The position numbers and the translations under genes were made by a program. Below are positions 43,601 to 50,702 of a DNA stretch of 64,000 bases, piece after piece; the stretch's first letter is position 1, and each line of letters starts with the position of its first letter. The notes below the pieces were generated by a model. The model was not told the DNA's origin. It was given only the letters and a program-made list of their open reading frames with translations, and ran no database searches. Source of the DNA: Flavobacterium supellecticarium (GTDB taxonomy: Bacteria; Bacteroidota; Bacteroidia; Flavobacteriales; Flavobacteriaceae); NCBI RefSeq assembly GCF_004801375.1, contig NZ_SSNZ01000003.1:62001-126000 (forward strand), in the 5' to 3' direction.

Positions 43601-46429
43601 ATCTACAGGATTCAAATTGTATTGACAGCCCATAGCAGCTAATTCAGTACGTTTAAAACTAATGTCCTTAAATTTTACAAAGCCATGTTTGTGGTCTAGA
43701 TCTTTTAGGATATCTATTGTTAGCGAAACACCTCCCTGTTTAATGATGTCGGTAAAATAGCTTAATTCTTTAAAAATAGTCAAATCGGCATTTTGATAGC
43801 TGGTAATATAGACGTCATTATGGGTTAATTCGTAATAATCTCCTAACCCGGTTATTAAATCCAAATGCTGTTGAATAAAAAGGCCTGTTTTTTCCAGACT
43901 TTCGAAACTTACGAAACCGATATTAGAATCATAAAAAGTGTAAGTGTCTCCTTTAAGACTCAAGGTCATTCCGTGATTGGGTGTAACCAGCAAAAAGCGG
44001 CTGTCTTTTTGAAAAGGGAGCTTTGTTATTGCAGTGGCTAATTGGTCTACAGAAGCAGTTCCGGCATTTTTGAATAGTGTCTCTTTTTCATCAAAAAAGA
44101 CGGCATTTACAGATCGGTTTAGGTTTCTTAATTGTTCTGAAAACTGTTTGTAAAGTTGTGTATCAGCTACTGATAGTGTATTGTCCAATCTGTTTTGCTG
44201 TAATGCGGATACTGCTGCTATATCGGCTGCGAAAATATCGTTGGCGTTTAAGTCGTCAGCTAATCCCTGAAGTATGGATAATCCCAAGCATAAACCTTCC
44301 GGATATTCAAAGGATGATAACAAGAGATCTTGCGGTATGAATTGTAACGTTTTGGATTCAAGGTTGTTGGCTAATTGATAAAAATGCAGGGCTTTGGTTT
44401 CAAAATATTCCTGAAACTTTAGTACGCGTTGAATCCGTCTGAAAAGTACATTCTCGGCCTCCGAATACAGATAGTCATAAGCGGAAGAGTTTATTAGTTC
44501 AATAGCATTTTGTATCGAGACCGTAGGATAACGATTTGCTAAATAAAGCGCATAATCAGGAAAAAGTTCTTGTATTTGGACTGATTCCAGAAATGAAGCT
44601 GTAGAGCGATTGTATCGTGAAGCAAAAAAATCGTATAAGGTTAATCGTATTGCTGTTGGTCCGCATAAATCATCATTATTGTTGTCACTATTATTCATGA
44701 ATCGTCCCAAGCGATATTGACATTGGGCTTCTATTGTCATGTTTTTTAAGTTAGTAGATTCAGCATCCAAATAATGGTAAAAAGTAGTAAAAAAGGTGGT
44801 ATCTCTGTAAGCTCTTAAACTTTCAATTGTTCTGTGGATGGATAAAGCAGGTAGTATAAACTCAATTTTTGTGTTAGTCTCAATTACATGTTCTATGATC
44901 GCCTGTAGTCCGGCAGAATCGGAACGAGAACTAACGACTTGACGGGAAGTATAATACTGTTGTGGGAGATAGGCTCCATCTGTTAGTTTGACATAATCTT
45001 TAAAAATAGAGTTTCGTTCAATGGTTTTAAAAAAACCTTCAATAGGCACCCCTTCTATTGCCGACCATATTGAGTCGATTATTACCTGATCTTCTACACT
45101 TGAATTATTATAACAGAGATCGGGAGTTTGTGTAGATTGGTGTATTTTTAGTTCTACAGTACGTTCTTTAATTGCTCCCAGTACTAATCTATAATCTTTA
45201 CAGATGTTAATAATTCGAGGTTCCTCTTGTCCCGGAACGGGAACTTCTCTCAGCACATGTAATTCAATTATATTCATTATACTCTGGTTAAATTCAGGTA
45301 AAGTGCCGGTCTCAATGATGTTTCCGCCTTGTAATTTTAATACCATTAAACTGAGAAGATTATGGGCACATCGATAATCCATACGTAATAATAGCTCCCG
45401 ATTGTAGTAACGATCTAATTCAGGTACTGCTCCGAAAGCATCCTGTACGTCATTTAAGGAAAAATTAGGGTATTTTCCGGTAAATTCACTCCGAATCATA
45501 TCTAGTCGTTCGTGATAGAGAGTTGTTTTTTGGGCGTAATTTTCTAGTAATTCTCTAGGAACATTTAATTGTTCTGCCATGAATTGTAAGCGCAATCTGT
45601 CCCACTGTTCACGAGGCTGATCTTTGATGAAATGATATGCGTTGTCTTGAAGAAGAATTCCTTCTGATGCAATGTCGGCTTTAAACGCCTCGATATAAGC
45701 ACGGGTTTCTATTTCTAATTGCATATGTTCCTCTAATAGGGTTGCATGCTGTAGTAATAATGCAAGAGTCGGATTCTGAAGATAGGCCTGATGTATTTGT
45801 GCTATTTGTTCTTCTATAGTTTTGAACCGTTCCAGATCAGCTATTCTTTCCGGATGTAAGTTTCTCCATTTTTCTATTGCTTGACGAGTGGCGGTCTTAT
45901 AGATTTCAACATATAAATCATATACAAGATAATTATTTTGATCTATCCACAAACGGATGGTAGAAGGATTGGGCTTTCTGCTTTGGGCTATTATCCAGGC
46001 TTCTATATTTCCCATATCGTATCCCGTAAAAGTAGGCGAGATGTTTACTAGATGAAATACATCTTCCACATCGGGATGCTGAATCCCTAAAGCAAGAATG
46101 TTCCGCTGTACAATGGACTTCTCACCCTGAAAGATAGTATTGTACATTAGAAGGGTAAGGGGAGAGTTAAAGAGTTCTTGAATAAAAGTAAGGGTCACAT
46201 TTTCTGTAACTTCGAGATCGTTATGAATTGTAGATAATAACTTAAAACCTTCTTCTCCTTGCCGTTGGAGATCGGGTAACGCATGATAAGTACCCAGATG
46301 CTCTCTAAGCGATGTAAATATCGGACTATTACAATATTCTTTAAGTCTTTCTCGAAGTTCGGGTGTTTGCGATAAGTCTATAATCTGGCTTACGAAATCA
46401 TCCCAAGTAATAACTGCCGGTGTTAACAT
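40673..46429 (-). CDS. Large clostridial toxin/lymphostatin-like toxin with degenerate glycosyltransferase domain
   Basis: 1918 residues, no signal peptide. Seen in order: helical N-terminus (1-120); a GT44-like region (about 124-600) recognisable by SxIRLWIDQNN-like, NRELLLRMDYRCAHNLL, KLQGGNIIETGTLPEF and LCGPTAIRLTLYDFF segments that align with TcdB; a C58 (YopT-like) protease region (about 690-850) with Cys714, His819, Asp834; a linker; a hydrophobic TcdA/TcdB-like pore region (about 1000-1420, strong segments at 1104-1125, 1135-1160, 1185-1215, 1230-1275 and 1390-1405); and a beta-rich tail with glycine/asparagine repeats. In the GT region the catalytic Asp270, Arg273, Asp286 and Asp288 of TcdB correspond to Asn357, Ser360, Glu373 and Gly375. 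So transferase activity is doubtful while the protease looks intact. Expected action: entry into a eukaryotic cell and proteolysis there; this is inference. Confidence 0.75.
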   Translation of the reverse strand: MLTPAVITWDDFVSQIIDLSQTPELRERLKEYCNSPIFTSLREHLGTYHALPDLQRQGEEGFKLLSTIHNDLEVTENVTLTFIQELFNSPLTLLMYNTIFQGEKSIVQRNILALGIQHPDVEDVFHLVNISPTFTGYDMGNIEAWIIAQSRKPNPSTIRLWIDQNNYLVYDLYVEIYKTATRQAIEKWRNLHPERIADLERFKTIEEQIAQIHQAYLQNPTLALLLQHATLLEEHMQLEIETRAYIEAFKADIASEGILLQDNAYHFIKDQPREQWDRLRLQFMAEQLNVPRELLENYAQKTTLYHERLDMIRSEFTGKYPNFSLNDVQDAFGAVPELDRYYNRELLLRMDYRCAHNLLSLMVLKLQGGNIIETGTLPEFNQSIMNIIELHVLREVPVPGQEEPRIINICKDYRLVLGAIKERTVELKIHQSTQTPDLCYNNSSVEDQVIIDSIWSAIEGVPIEGFFKTIERNSIFKDYVKLTDGAYLPQQYYTSRQVVSSRSDSAGLQAIIEHVIETNTKIEFILPALSIHRTIESLRAYRDTTFFTTFYHYLDAESTNLKNMTIEAQCQYRLGRFMNNSDNNNDDLCGPTAIRLTLYDFFASRYNRSTASFLESVQIQELFPDYALYLANRYPTVSIQNAIELINSSAYDYLYSEAENVLFRRIQRVLKFQEYFETKALHFYQLANNLESKTLQFIPQDLLLSSFEYPEGLCLGLSILQGLADDLNANDIFAADIAAVSALQQNRLDNTLSVADTQLYKQFSEQLRNLNRSVNAVFFDEKETLFKNAGTASVDQLATAITKLPFQKDSRFLLVTPNHGMTLSLKGDTYTFYDSNIGFVSFESLEKTGLFIQQHLDLITGLGDYYELTHNDVYITSYQNADLTIFKELSYFTDIIKQGGVSLTIDILKDLDHKHGFVKFKDISFKRTELAAMGCQYNLNPVDEKTPFEDSDFWDKVSFNAQKLYHFIYNHEIDTVTIDRLKTLEANGKLPTDGGVLLAAYLTDGKATGHTEPLHYDILRSAEQIADAFDRFSIKLDNLLDNLGLNLENYKFKNSNIKKLDDHFYQTTLVHKKTGKEVSLSLDCTEFERIVNNHVNTLAEATEPAVVLGGVGLGLMGLIRGATALRGGHGSSYDIVSVALGGKQLADAILGTVAMTIIEDSLAESGTIFTFSIEGTIANLCERTALQVGGIVGKLLTSISIFLKLPLIGLNIWGLYEDVTYLNSSEGSQRAVAISQLVIDSIVAALTLASFAVPEVAVPVLIISALGLGIDALVQNLANAHERYYQFIKWQDNMRAFANLKSNKPAPGVIDLSRNQILGNIKLTLTDNEKKPYQLSYTKSCDNAFHYGHHPDKTPEQVRKEVDYGYPSTSPIPPFAREEFINPDNLPFSIGSGIIQLVILGFGTRFQLMSQVEYISDWLLYDDRNKRQSGGYWETFYTAPEYNSIQQDGLSCEVTGNNGDNIFMIPNIIDWSDPEKASETIERFASYQFTIDTGLGNNTVTFGQTGTYKLIGGTGNNILDLSQLQLNFKVDLDITNYQDIYDGGRYATAIKASITNFNTVKCPAFNFNLHREATIRGGSNKPNNFIVGKNSQVTIYGRGGGNTYIVSEIPLRKLEYAQEIKLYLQPPVTANDDHSNITVERIHFEDYKLLYFSNVTFLLDTKLTPVLSLEGIILQSIYIEGFTLADNAITNVLFSTKDGFSFYYDDYLKKGVVTQVDFDKWNLYNEEMFKQTFDFHFFSTIYKEKFVLADDVVCINKAGTLFMNQSNKKGILFANLKTEIITIPKEFKEFSWTVATNHAIHTISIQNFMCNTEKPMIVFDGHSLINIKNTIDLSDFGKTYTLVVSKQRNALLVTLINTDPNEQLIIFFKDIFNQNITQAIANSDIVLRRDTNNVLKISALLELCKNYIHETLTIPFVV

Positions 46430-46895
46430 AAATCTGAAATTTTAAGTTTATAATGAATGTGATATAATGTATAACTTATTCTTTTTTGAAGGGATTTGTC
46501 TTTAAGAGGAGGGAAAACCAGAGTTGTTTTGGTATGTACGTACTGATCGTATTTTAAGACGAAGTCGCTAACTTAGATTTTTTAAATTCGAGGAAAATCA
46601 CTATAATCTTACGATTGTTAATAACTTGTTTTAAAGAGAAATATTCAAATGTAGATTTGTTTGTTGTAACTTTTTGAGGTTTATTTGAATTGTCCTTTTA
46701 TTTTAAGTAATTGTCTATGAAAAGGTTTGTTTATTGCGATCTCTTGTCTGTTTTAAAAGGGAATTAAAGGGGGAAATGTGGCTGTTATTGGGTAGGTTAG
46801 GAATAGAAAAACCAGAAAAAAAATCATAACTTTATTTTATTAGAGAAACGGATTTTAAGCCAAACTAGTATTGTAAGCAAATAAATATACGCCAA
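46430..46895. other. 466-base gap between the toxin gene and radC
   Basis: AT-rich non-coding spacer between divergent genes; I see no convincing small ORF. Near its middle two exact -7 boxes overlap back to back: TACATTTG on the minus strand (46646-46653, about 217 bases before the toxin start) and TAGATTTG on the plus strand (46652-46659, with TTG at 46626-46628, spacing 23). They could drive the toxin gene and radC. Confidence 0.5.
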
Positions 46896-47594
46896 ATGGA
46901 AATAATCAATTACATCCCAATTAAAGACTGGGCTCCTTCCGATCAGCCCCGAGAAAAACTAATCGAAAAAGGTAGAACCAATTTAAGTAACACCGAATTA
47001 CTAACCATCCTGATACGATCCGGTAGTGAAAAAGAAAGCGCCCTGGATCTTTCGAAAAAAATTATGAGATGTGCGGGTAATAACTTAAACACCCTAGGGA
47101 AACTATCCGTAAAGCAATTAATGTCCTTTAAAGGTATCGGACAGGCGAAAGCAGTAACCATAATAGCCGCTTTGGAATTAGGGAGAAGAAGAAAAGCAGA
47201 AGCAAGTCAATGGAACCTCCCGATTATTATGTCCAGCAGATCCGTTTTCACAATCATGCAACCCATCATCGGAGAACTGAGCCATGAAGAATTCTGGATT
47301 CTCCTTTTAGACAATTCTAATAAATTAATTCATAAATACCAAATCAGTAAAGGCGGTTTGACCGCTACTCTCGTAGATCCAAGACTAATCTTTAAAACAG
47401 CACTCGAACATAGCGCAACCGGTGTGATCCTGACTCATAATCACCCTTCGGGATCTCTAAAAGCCAGTGAAACCGATATTAATATTACCTATAAACTAAA
47501 AGAAGCCGGAGATTATCTCGATATCATGGTACTCGATCATATTATCGTAACCGAAAGCGAATACTTTAGTTTTCGGGATGAAAAATTACTCTAA
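46896..47594 (+). CDS. radC: RadC family JAB-domain protein
   Basis: 232 residues: N-terminal helix-hairpin-helix region (LMSFKGIGQAKAVTIIAALE) and a C-terminal JAB/MPN-like domain with the metal motif THNHPSGSLKASETD (about 178-192) and the upstream Glu (LSHEEFWILLLD). RadC was named as a DNA repair protein, but its biochemical role is unproved. Its last 9 bases overlap the end of the convergent Fur-type gene. Confidence 0.93.
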   Translation: MEIINYIPIKDWAPSDQPREKLIEKGRTNLSNTELLTILIRSGSEKESALDLSKKIMRCAGNNLNTLGKLSVKQLMSFKGIGQAKAVTIIAALELGRRRKAEASQWNLPIIMSSRSVFTIMQPIIGELSHEEFWILLLDNSNKLIHKYQISKGGLTATLVDPRLIFKTALEHSATGVILTHNHPSGSLKASETDINITYKLKEAGDYLDIMVLDHIIVTESEYFSFRDEKLL

Positions 47595-47999
47595 AGCATT
47601 ACATTCCGGACAAACCCCACTAATTAAAATTTGTTGCTCCCGAACAGTATATCCGGAAGGTAAATTAATCCGGATAGCAATAGAATCCATACAAGTTGTT
47701 TTTTTACATTTTTCACAGCTAAAGTGAACATGATCGTGATTGTGTTGTGACTGATCTTTGGATTCACATTCCTTACATAAGGCATATTGAATCACCCCAT
47801 CAAGGTTTGTAATTCTGTGGAGTTTTCCCTCGTCAACGAGTCGGTCTAATGCCCGGTATATTGTAACCCTGTCATATGTGTTTCCAAAATGATTGTGGAA
47901 ATCTTTATGGGCTAAGGCCGTATTTTGTGCCTTCAATAGCTCTAGTATCGCAGTTTTGGTACCTGAGCTACGTTCTCTTTTGATTTTTTTTTCAGCCAT
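47586..47999 (-). CDS. Fur family transcriptional regulator (Zur-like)
   Basis: 137 residues: winged helix with DFHNHFGNTYDRVTIYRALDRLVDEGKL and the metal-binding C-terminal half (HNHDHVHFSCEKCKK). Two CxxC pairs, CEKC and CPEC, form the structural zinc site, and the HNHDHVHF cluster fits the regulatory metal site. Divergent from an ABC transporter operon with a His-rich permease, so a zinc-sensing (Zur) role is likely; Fur or PerR cannot be ruled out. A perfect 8-base inverted repeat overlaps its -7 box, suggesting autoregulation. Its 3' end overlaps radC by 9 bases. Confidence 0.85.
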   Translation of the reverse strand: MAEKKIKRERSSGTKTAILELLKAQNTALAHKDFHNHFGNTYDRVTIYRALDRLVDEGKLHRITNLDGVIQYALCKECESKDQSQHNHDHVHFSCEKCKKTTCMDSIAIRINLPSGYTVREQQILISGVCPECNALE

Positions 48000-48026
48000 C
48001 TTTAAAATGAACAGGTTGTGCTATTG

Positions 48027-48057
48027 TTTTGTAAGCCATTGCAACAAAATTACAAAA
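48027..48057. promoter_or_regulatory. Candidate Fur/Zur operator
   Basis: TTTTGTAA (48027-48034) and TTACAAAA (48050-48057) are exact reverse complements 15 bases apart (centres 23 bases apart). The right arm overlaps the minus-strand -7 box TAATTTTG (48045-48052) of the regulator gene. Confidence 0.5.
48045..48052 (-). promoter_or_regulatory. -7 box of the Fur-type gene
   Basis: TAATTTTG on the minus strand matches the -7 consensus, 45 bases before the ATG at 47999. No TTG at usual spacing. Confidence 0.4.
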
Positions 48058-48187
48058 AATCAAAATACGATGCTCTGGTGTCGGAAAGGCTCTTTTTTTA
48101 AACGAATAGATAGTGCAACTGATATAAGAAACACAGGCTTTTTAGTTATAATATTCATAATAAAAAGAACAGGAACTAATTTTTTGT

Positions 48188-48195
48188 TATTTTTG
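48188..48195 (+). promoter_or_regulatory. -7 box upstream of the ABC transporter operon
   Basis: TATTTTTG is an exact -7 match, 83 bases before the ATG at 48279. A strong terminator hairpin follows 13 bases later, within the expected leader. Confidence 0.4.
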
Positions 48196-48208
48196 ATTGG
48201 CTTAGTAT

Positions 48209-48240
48209 AAATAGCTCTTGAAAGAGCTATTTTTTCTTTT
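48209..48240 (+). terminator. Terminator-like hairpin in the leader of the ABC transporter operon
   Basis: AAATAGCTCTT (48209-48219) with AAGAGCTATTT (48222-48232), followed by TTTTCTTTT. It lies between the -7 box at 48188 and the first gene, so it would act as an attenuator, or it ends a short RNA. Confidence 0.65.
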
Positions 48241-48278
48241 AAAAAAGACCATATTGCACATATTAAAAGCATTTGATA

Positions 48279-48908
48279 ATGATTGCTACTAAAAATATTA
48301 CGTTCTCATACGGAAAAGGGACTTCTTTTGTATTTCCCGATATTAGTTGTTCCGATGGCGATACTATACTAATTACCGGTGGATCCGGAAAAGGAAAGAC
48401 AACATTGTTACATCTTTTGGGTGGACTTTTACGACCTCAGGCAGGCGAAATCCTTATAAATACTACCGATATTGGAATATTGTCTGAAAAAAAACTGGAT
48501 CATTTCAGAGGGAAGAATATCGGACTGGTTTTGCAACAATCCTATTTTATAGCCTCATTGTCTGTATTGGAAAATGTAGCATTGGCTTCCTGGCTGGCTT
48601 CGGGTAAGCAACAAATCGAAAAGGCTAAACAGTTATTACAATATCTTGACCTTGAAAATCATATCCATAAGTTGCCTTCCCAACTCAGTATTGGTCAGCA
48701 GCAACGGGTTTCGATAGCCAGAGCGTTAATCAACGAACCAAAAGTGCTTCTGGCAGACGAACCGACTTCGAGTCTGGACGATGAAAATGCACTCAAAGTT
48801 GCCGATTTATTGGATAATCTGGCCAAAGAATACCGATCGGCACTAGTAATTGTGACACATGATTCCCGATTAAAACAACGCTTTACCAATCAAATTACAT
48901 TGTCATGA
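48279..48908 (+). CDS. ABC transporter ATPase, LolD/MacB type
   Basis: 209 residues: Walker A GGSGKGKTTLLHLL, Q-loop LVLQQSYFIASLSVLENV, signature LSIGQQQRVSIARAL, Walker B LLADEPTSSLDDENA. It pairs with the FtsX-type permease whose ATG overlaps its stop by 4 bases. I start at ATG 48279 instead of the in-frame TTG at 48273. The ATPase class is shared by lipoprotein release and mechanotransmission systems, so the substrate must come from the partner genes; here zinc or metal homeostasis is suggested by the divergent Fur-type regulator. Confidence 0.88.
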   Translation: MIATKNITFSYGKGTSFVFPDISCSDGDTILITGGSGKGKTTLLHLLGGLLRPQAGEILINTTDIGILSEKKLDHFRGKNIGLVLQQSYFIASLSVLENVALASWLASGKQQIEKAKQLLQYLDLENHIHKLPSQLSIGQQQRVSIARALINEPKVLLADEPTSSLDDENALKVADLLDNLAKEYRSALVIVTHDSRLKQRFTNQITLS

Positions 48909-50155
48909 TTACAAAATTAGCCTGGAGAAATACGTGGTTTAAACCTCTCAATACAACGCTCAGCATTATTTTGCTAACAGCCAGTGTAGCGATTATCACT
49001 GTATTAATTCTGTTGCAAAAACAATTTGAAGAAAAATTTTCGAGCAATGCCGATGGAATCGATTTGGTTTTAGGCGCGCAGGGAAGTCCGTTACAACTTA
49101 TTTTATCTTCCGTATATCAGGTGGATGCGCCTACCGGTAATATCGATTATCAGGAAGCTAAAAAATGGATGACGAACCCTTTTGTAAAGTCAGCCATTCC
49201 ACTGGCTTTTGGCGATAATTACCACGGTTTTAAAATTGTTGGAACCACTACCGATTATATGGAAAAGTATGCTGCAAAAGTAGTGTCGGGTAAAGCCTTT
49301 GAAAAGGATTTTGAGGTTGTTGTTGGAAGCGAAGTCGCTAAAAAACTTAACCTGAAAACCGGAGATAAATTTTTTGGTTCTCATGGCGATGCCGAAGAAG
49401 GTGAGGTTCATGAGGAACATGCTTATCATATCGTTGGTGTATTGTCGGAAACCGGAAAAGTAATCGATAACCTGATTCTTTCCAATATTCAAAGTGTTTG
49501 GGCGATGCACGATTCGCACGAACATGGCGAAACCGAAGTGCACGATCACGATCACGATCATGCGGAAGCCGATCATCATCACGATGCCGTTGTGATTAGC
49601 GAGGAAGGAAAAGAGATCACGGCAGTTTTATTAAAGTTCCGAAATAAAATGGGAATTGTAACCTGGCCGCGAATGATTCCGCAAAACACCAAAATGCAAG
49701 CCGCTTCTCCGGCTATCGAAATCAACCGACTGTTTACGTTGTTTGGTGTCGGACTTCAGGCTTTGCAATACCTGGCGTATGGAATTATGCTGATATCCGG
49801 AATTAGTATTTTTATTGCTTTATATAATACTTTAAAAGAACGAAAATATGAATTCGCCTTATTGCGAGTGAACGGAGCAACCCGTTTTCAATTGCTGTAT
49901 CTGGTCGTTATTGAGAGTTTGATCTTATGCGTACTGGGTTATCTTTCCGGCACAATAGTTGGAAGAGTAGCATTACTGTTTATTTCCGGTTCCTCAGAAG
50001 AAGAATTCAAAATGGCATTTAATCCTTTTGAGTTTGTCTGGGAAAAAGAAGGATTTTTATTTTTACTAACTATATTTGTCGGTGCCTTAGCAGCTGTTAT
50101 TCCGGCTATTAAGGCCTATAAACTTAATATTTCAAAAACTTTGGCCAATGCGTAA
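48905..50155 (+). CDS. FtsX/MacB-type ABC permease with His-rich periplasmic loop
   Basis: 416 residues: one N-terminal membrane helix (about 16-38), a large periplasmic domain (about 40-270) and three C-terminal helices with an FtsX domain (about 285-410; KERKYEFALLRVNGATRFQLL is the typical cytoplasmic loop). The periplasmic part has two histidine-rich stretches, around residues 158-177 (HGDAEEGEVHEEHAYH) and 198-228 (HDSHEHGETEVHDHDHDH onward), which probably bind zinc or another metal. Overlaps the ATPase by 4 bases and the next gene by 8. Confidence 0.85.
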   Translation: MITKLAWRNTWFKPLNTTLSIILLTASVAIITVLILLQKQFEEKFSSNADGIDLVLGAQGSPLQLILSSVYQVDAPTGNIDYQEAKKWMTNPFVKSAIPLAFGDNYHGFKIVGTTTDYMEKYAAKVVSGKAFEKDFEVVVGSEVAKKLNLKTGDKFFGSHGDAEEGEVHEEHAYHIVGVLSETGKVIDNLILSNIQSVWAMHDSHEHGETEVHDHDHDHAEADHHHDAVVISEEGKEITAVLLKFRNKMGIVTWPRMIPQNTKMQAASPAIEINRLFTLFGVGLQALQYLAYGIMLISGISIFIALYNTLKERKYEFALLRVNGATRFQLLYLVVIESLILCVLGYLSGTIVGRVALLFISGSSEEEFKMAFNPFEFVWEKEGFLFLLTIFVGALAAVIPAIKAYKLNISKTLANA

Positions 50156-50693
50156 AAAATCAATAGTAGTAATAGCCCTTACGGCACTGCTTTTAGTCCT
50201 GGAATACTGCTATACTCCGGAGAAAGCTCAGCATAATGTAACTACAGATATAAAAGTGGAAAAAGCAGGATTTGGGCGTTTTACCAATAACCGTAACACT
50301 ACAGTACTGGTAAATCCGGATACGCTTACCTGGAAATTGCTGGGCGACATTAAATATGTGAAAAAACAACATAAAACATATGGAGAAGTTATGTTTCCGC
50401 AGGTAAATGCGAAACTAAAACTAACCAATAAAAAGCGCATTGTGATGAGCGGCTTTATTATCCCGATCGATAACAAATCCTATGCGTTAAGTAAAAATGT
50501 GTTTGCATCTTGTTTCTTTTGTGGTAAATCCGGTCCGGAAACCATTATGGGGATTAAATTTAAAGGGGAAACACCAAAATTAAAAACCGACCAGTATGTA
50601 ACACTGGAAGGGAATTTCCGTTATAATGATGCTGATGTGGAAGACTGGGTATATCATGTAGATGATGCCGTTATCGTTAAAGGAGCCAAATAA
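50148..50693 (+). CDS. DUF3299-like periplasmic protein
   Basis: 181 residues with an N-terminal membrane anchor or signal (KKSIVVIALTALLLVLEYC) and a DUF3299-like body: VMSGFIIPIDNKSYALSK, ASCFFCGKSGPETIMGI (with a CxxC) and VTLEGNFRYNDADVEDWVYHVDDA. Proteins of this kind occur beside Zur-regulated ABC transporters in Vibrio (the Zrg system, from memory). The start overlaps the permease by 8 bases, so it is translationally coupled. Function unknown; a metal-handling helper is inferred. Confidence 0.72.
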   Translation: MRKKSIVVIALTALLLVLEYCYTPEKAQHNVTTDIKVEKAGFGRFTNNRNTTVLVNPDTLTWKLLGDIKYVKKQHKTYGEVMFPQVNAKLKLTNKKRIVMSGFIIPIDNKSYALSKNVFASCFFCGKSGPETIMGIKFKGETPKLKTDQYVTLEGNFRYNDADVEDWVYHVDDAVIVKGAK

Positions 50694-50702
50694 AATACAA
50701 GC

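Noticed and set aside
43880..44362. C80 autoprocessing protease (as in TcdA/TcdB and MARTX) for the toxin's protease
   Set aside because: The order Cys-His-Asp, with GLCLGLS, PNHGMTL and YDSNIG, fits C58; C80 has Asp-His-Cys order with the Cys last.
40673..46429. Rhs/YD-repeat or Tc toxin
   Set aside because: No YD repeats, no RHS core motif, no variable C-terminal cassette and no immunity gene. The pore and GT44-like segments fit LCT-like toxins better.
40673..46429. Prophage or T6SS island around the toxin
   Set aside because: No integrase, structural phage gene, Hcp, VgrG or tRNA attachment site; the flanks are ordinary chromosomal genes.
47893..48210. Plus-strand ORF of 105 codons ending just before the terminator at 48209
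   Set aside because: It would explain the terminator, but it overlaps the Fur-type gene antisense, has no recognisable domain, and its composition looks like a shadow. A short RNA or leader is more likely.
49548..49600. Short tandem repeat (GATCAC units) in the permease gene
   Set aside because: It is the coding sequence of the His/Asp cluster, kept in frame; a protein feature rather than a DNA repeat element.
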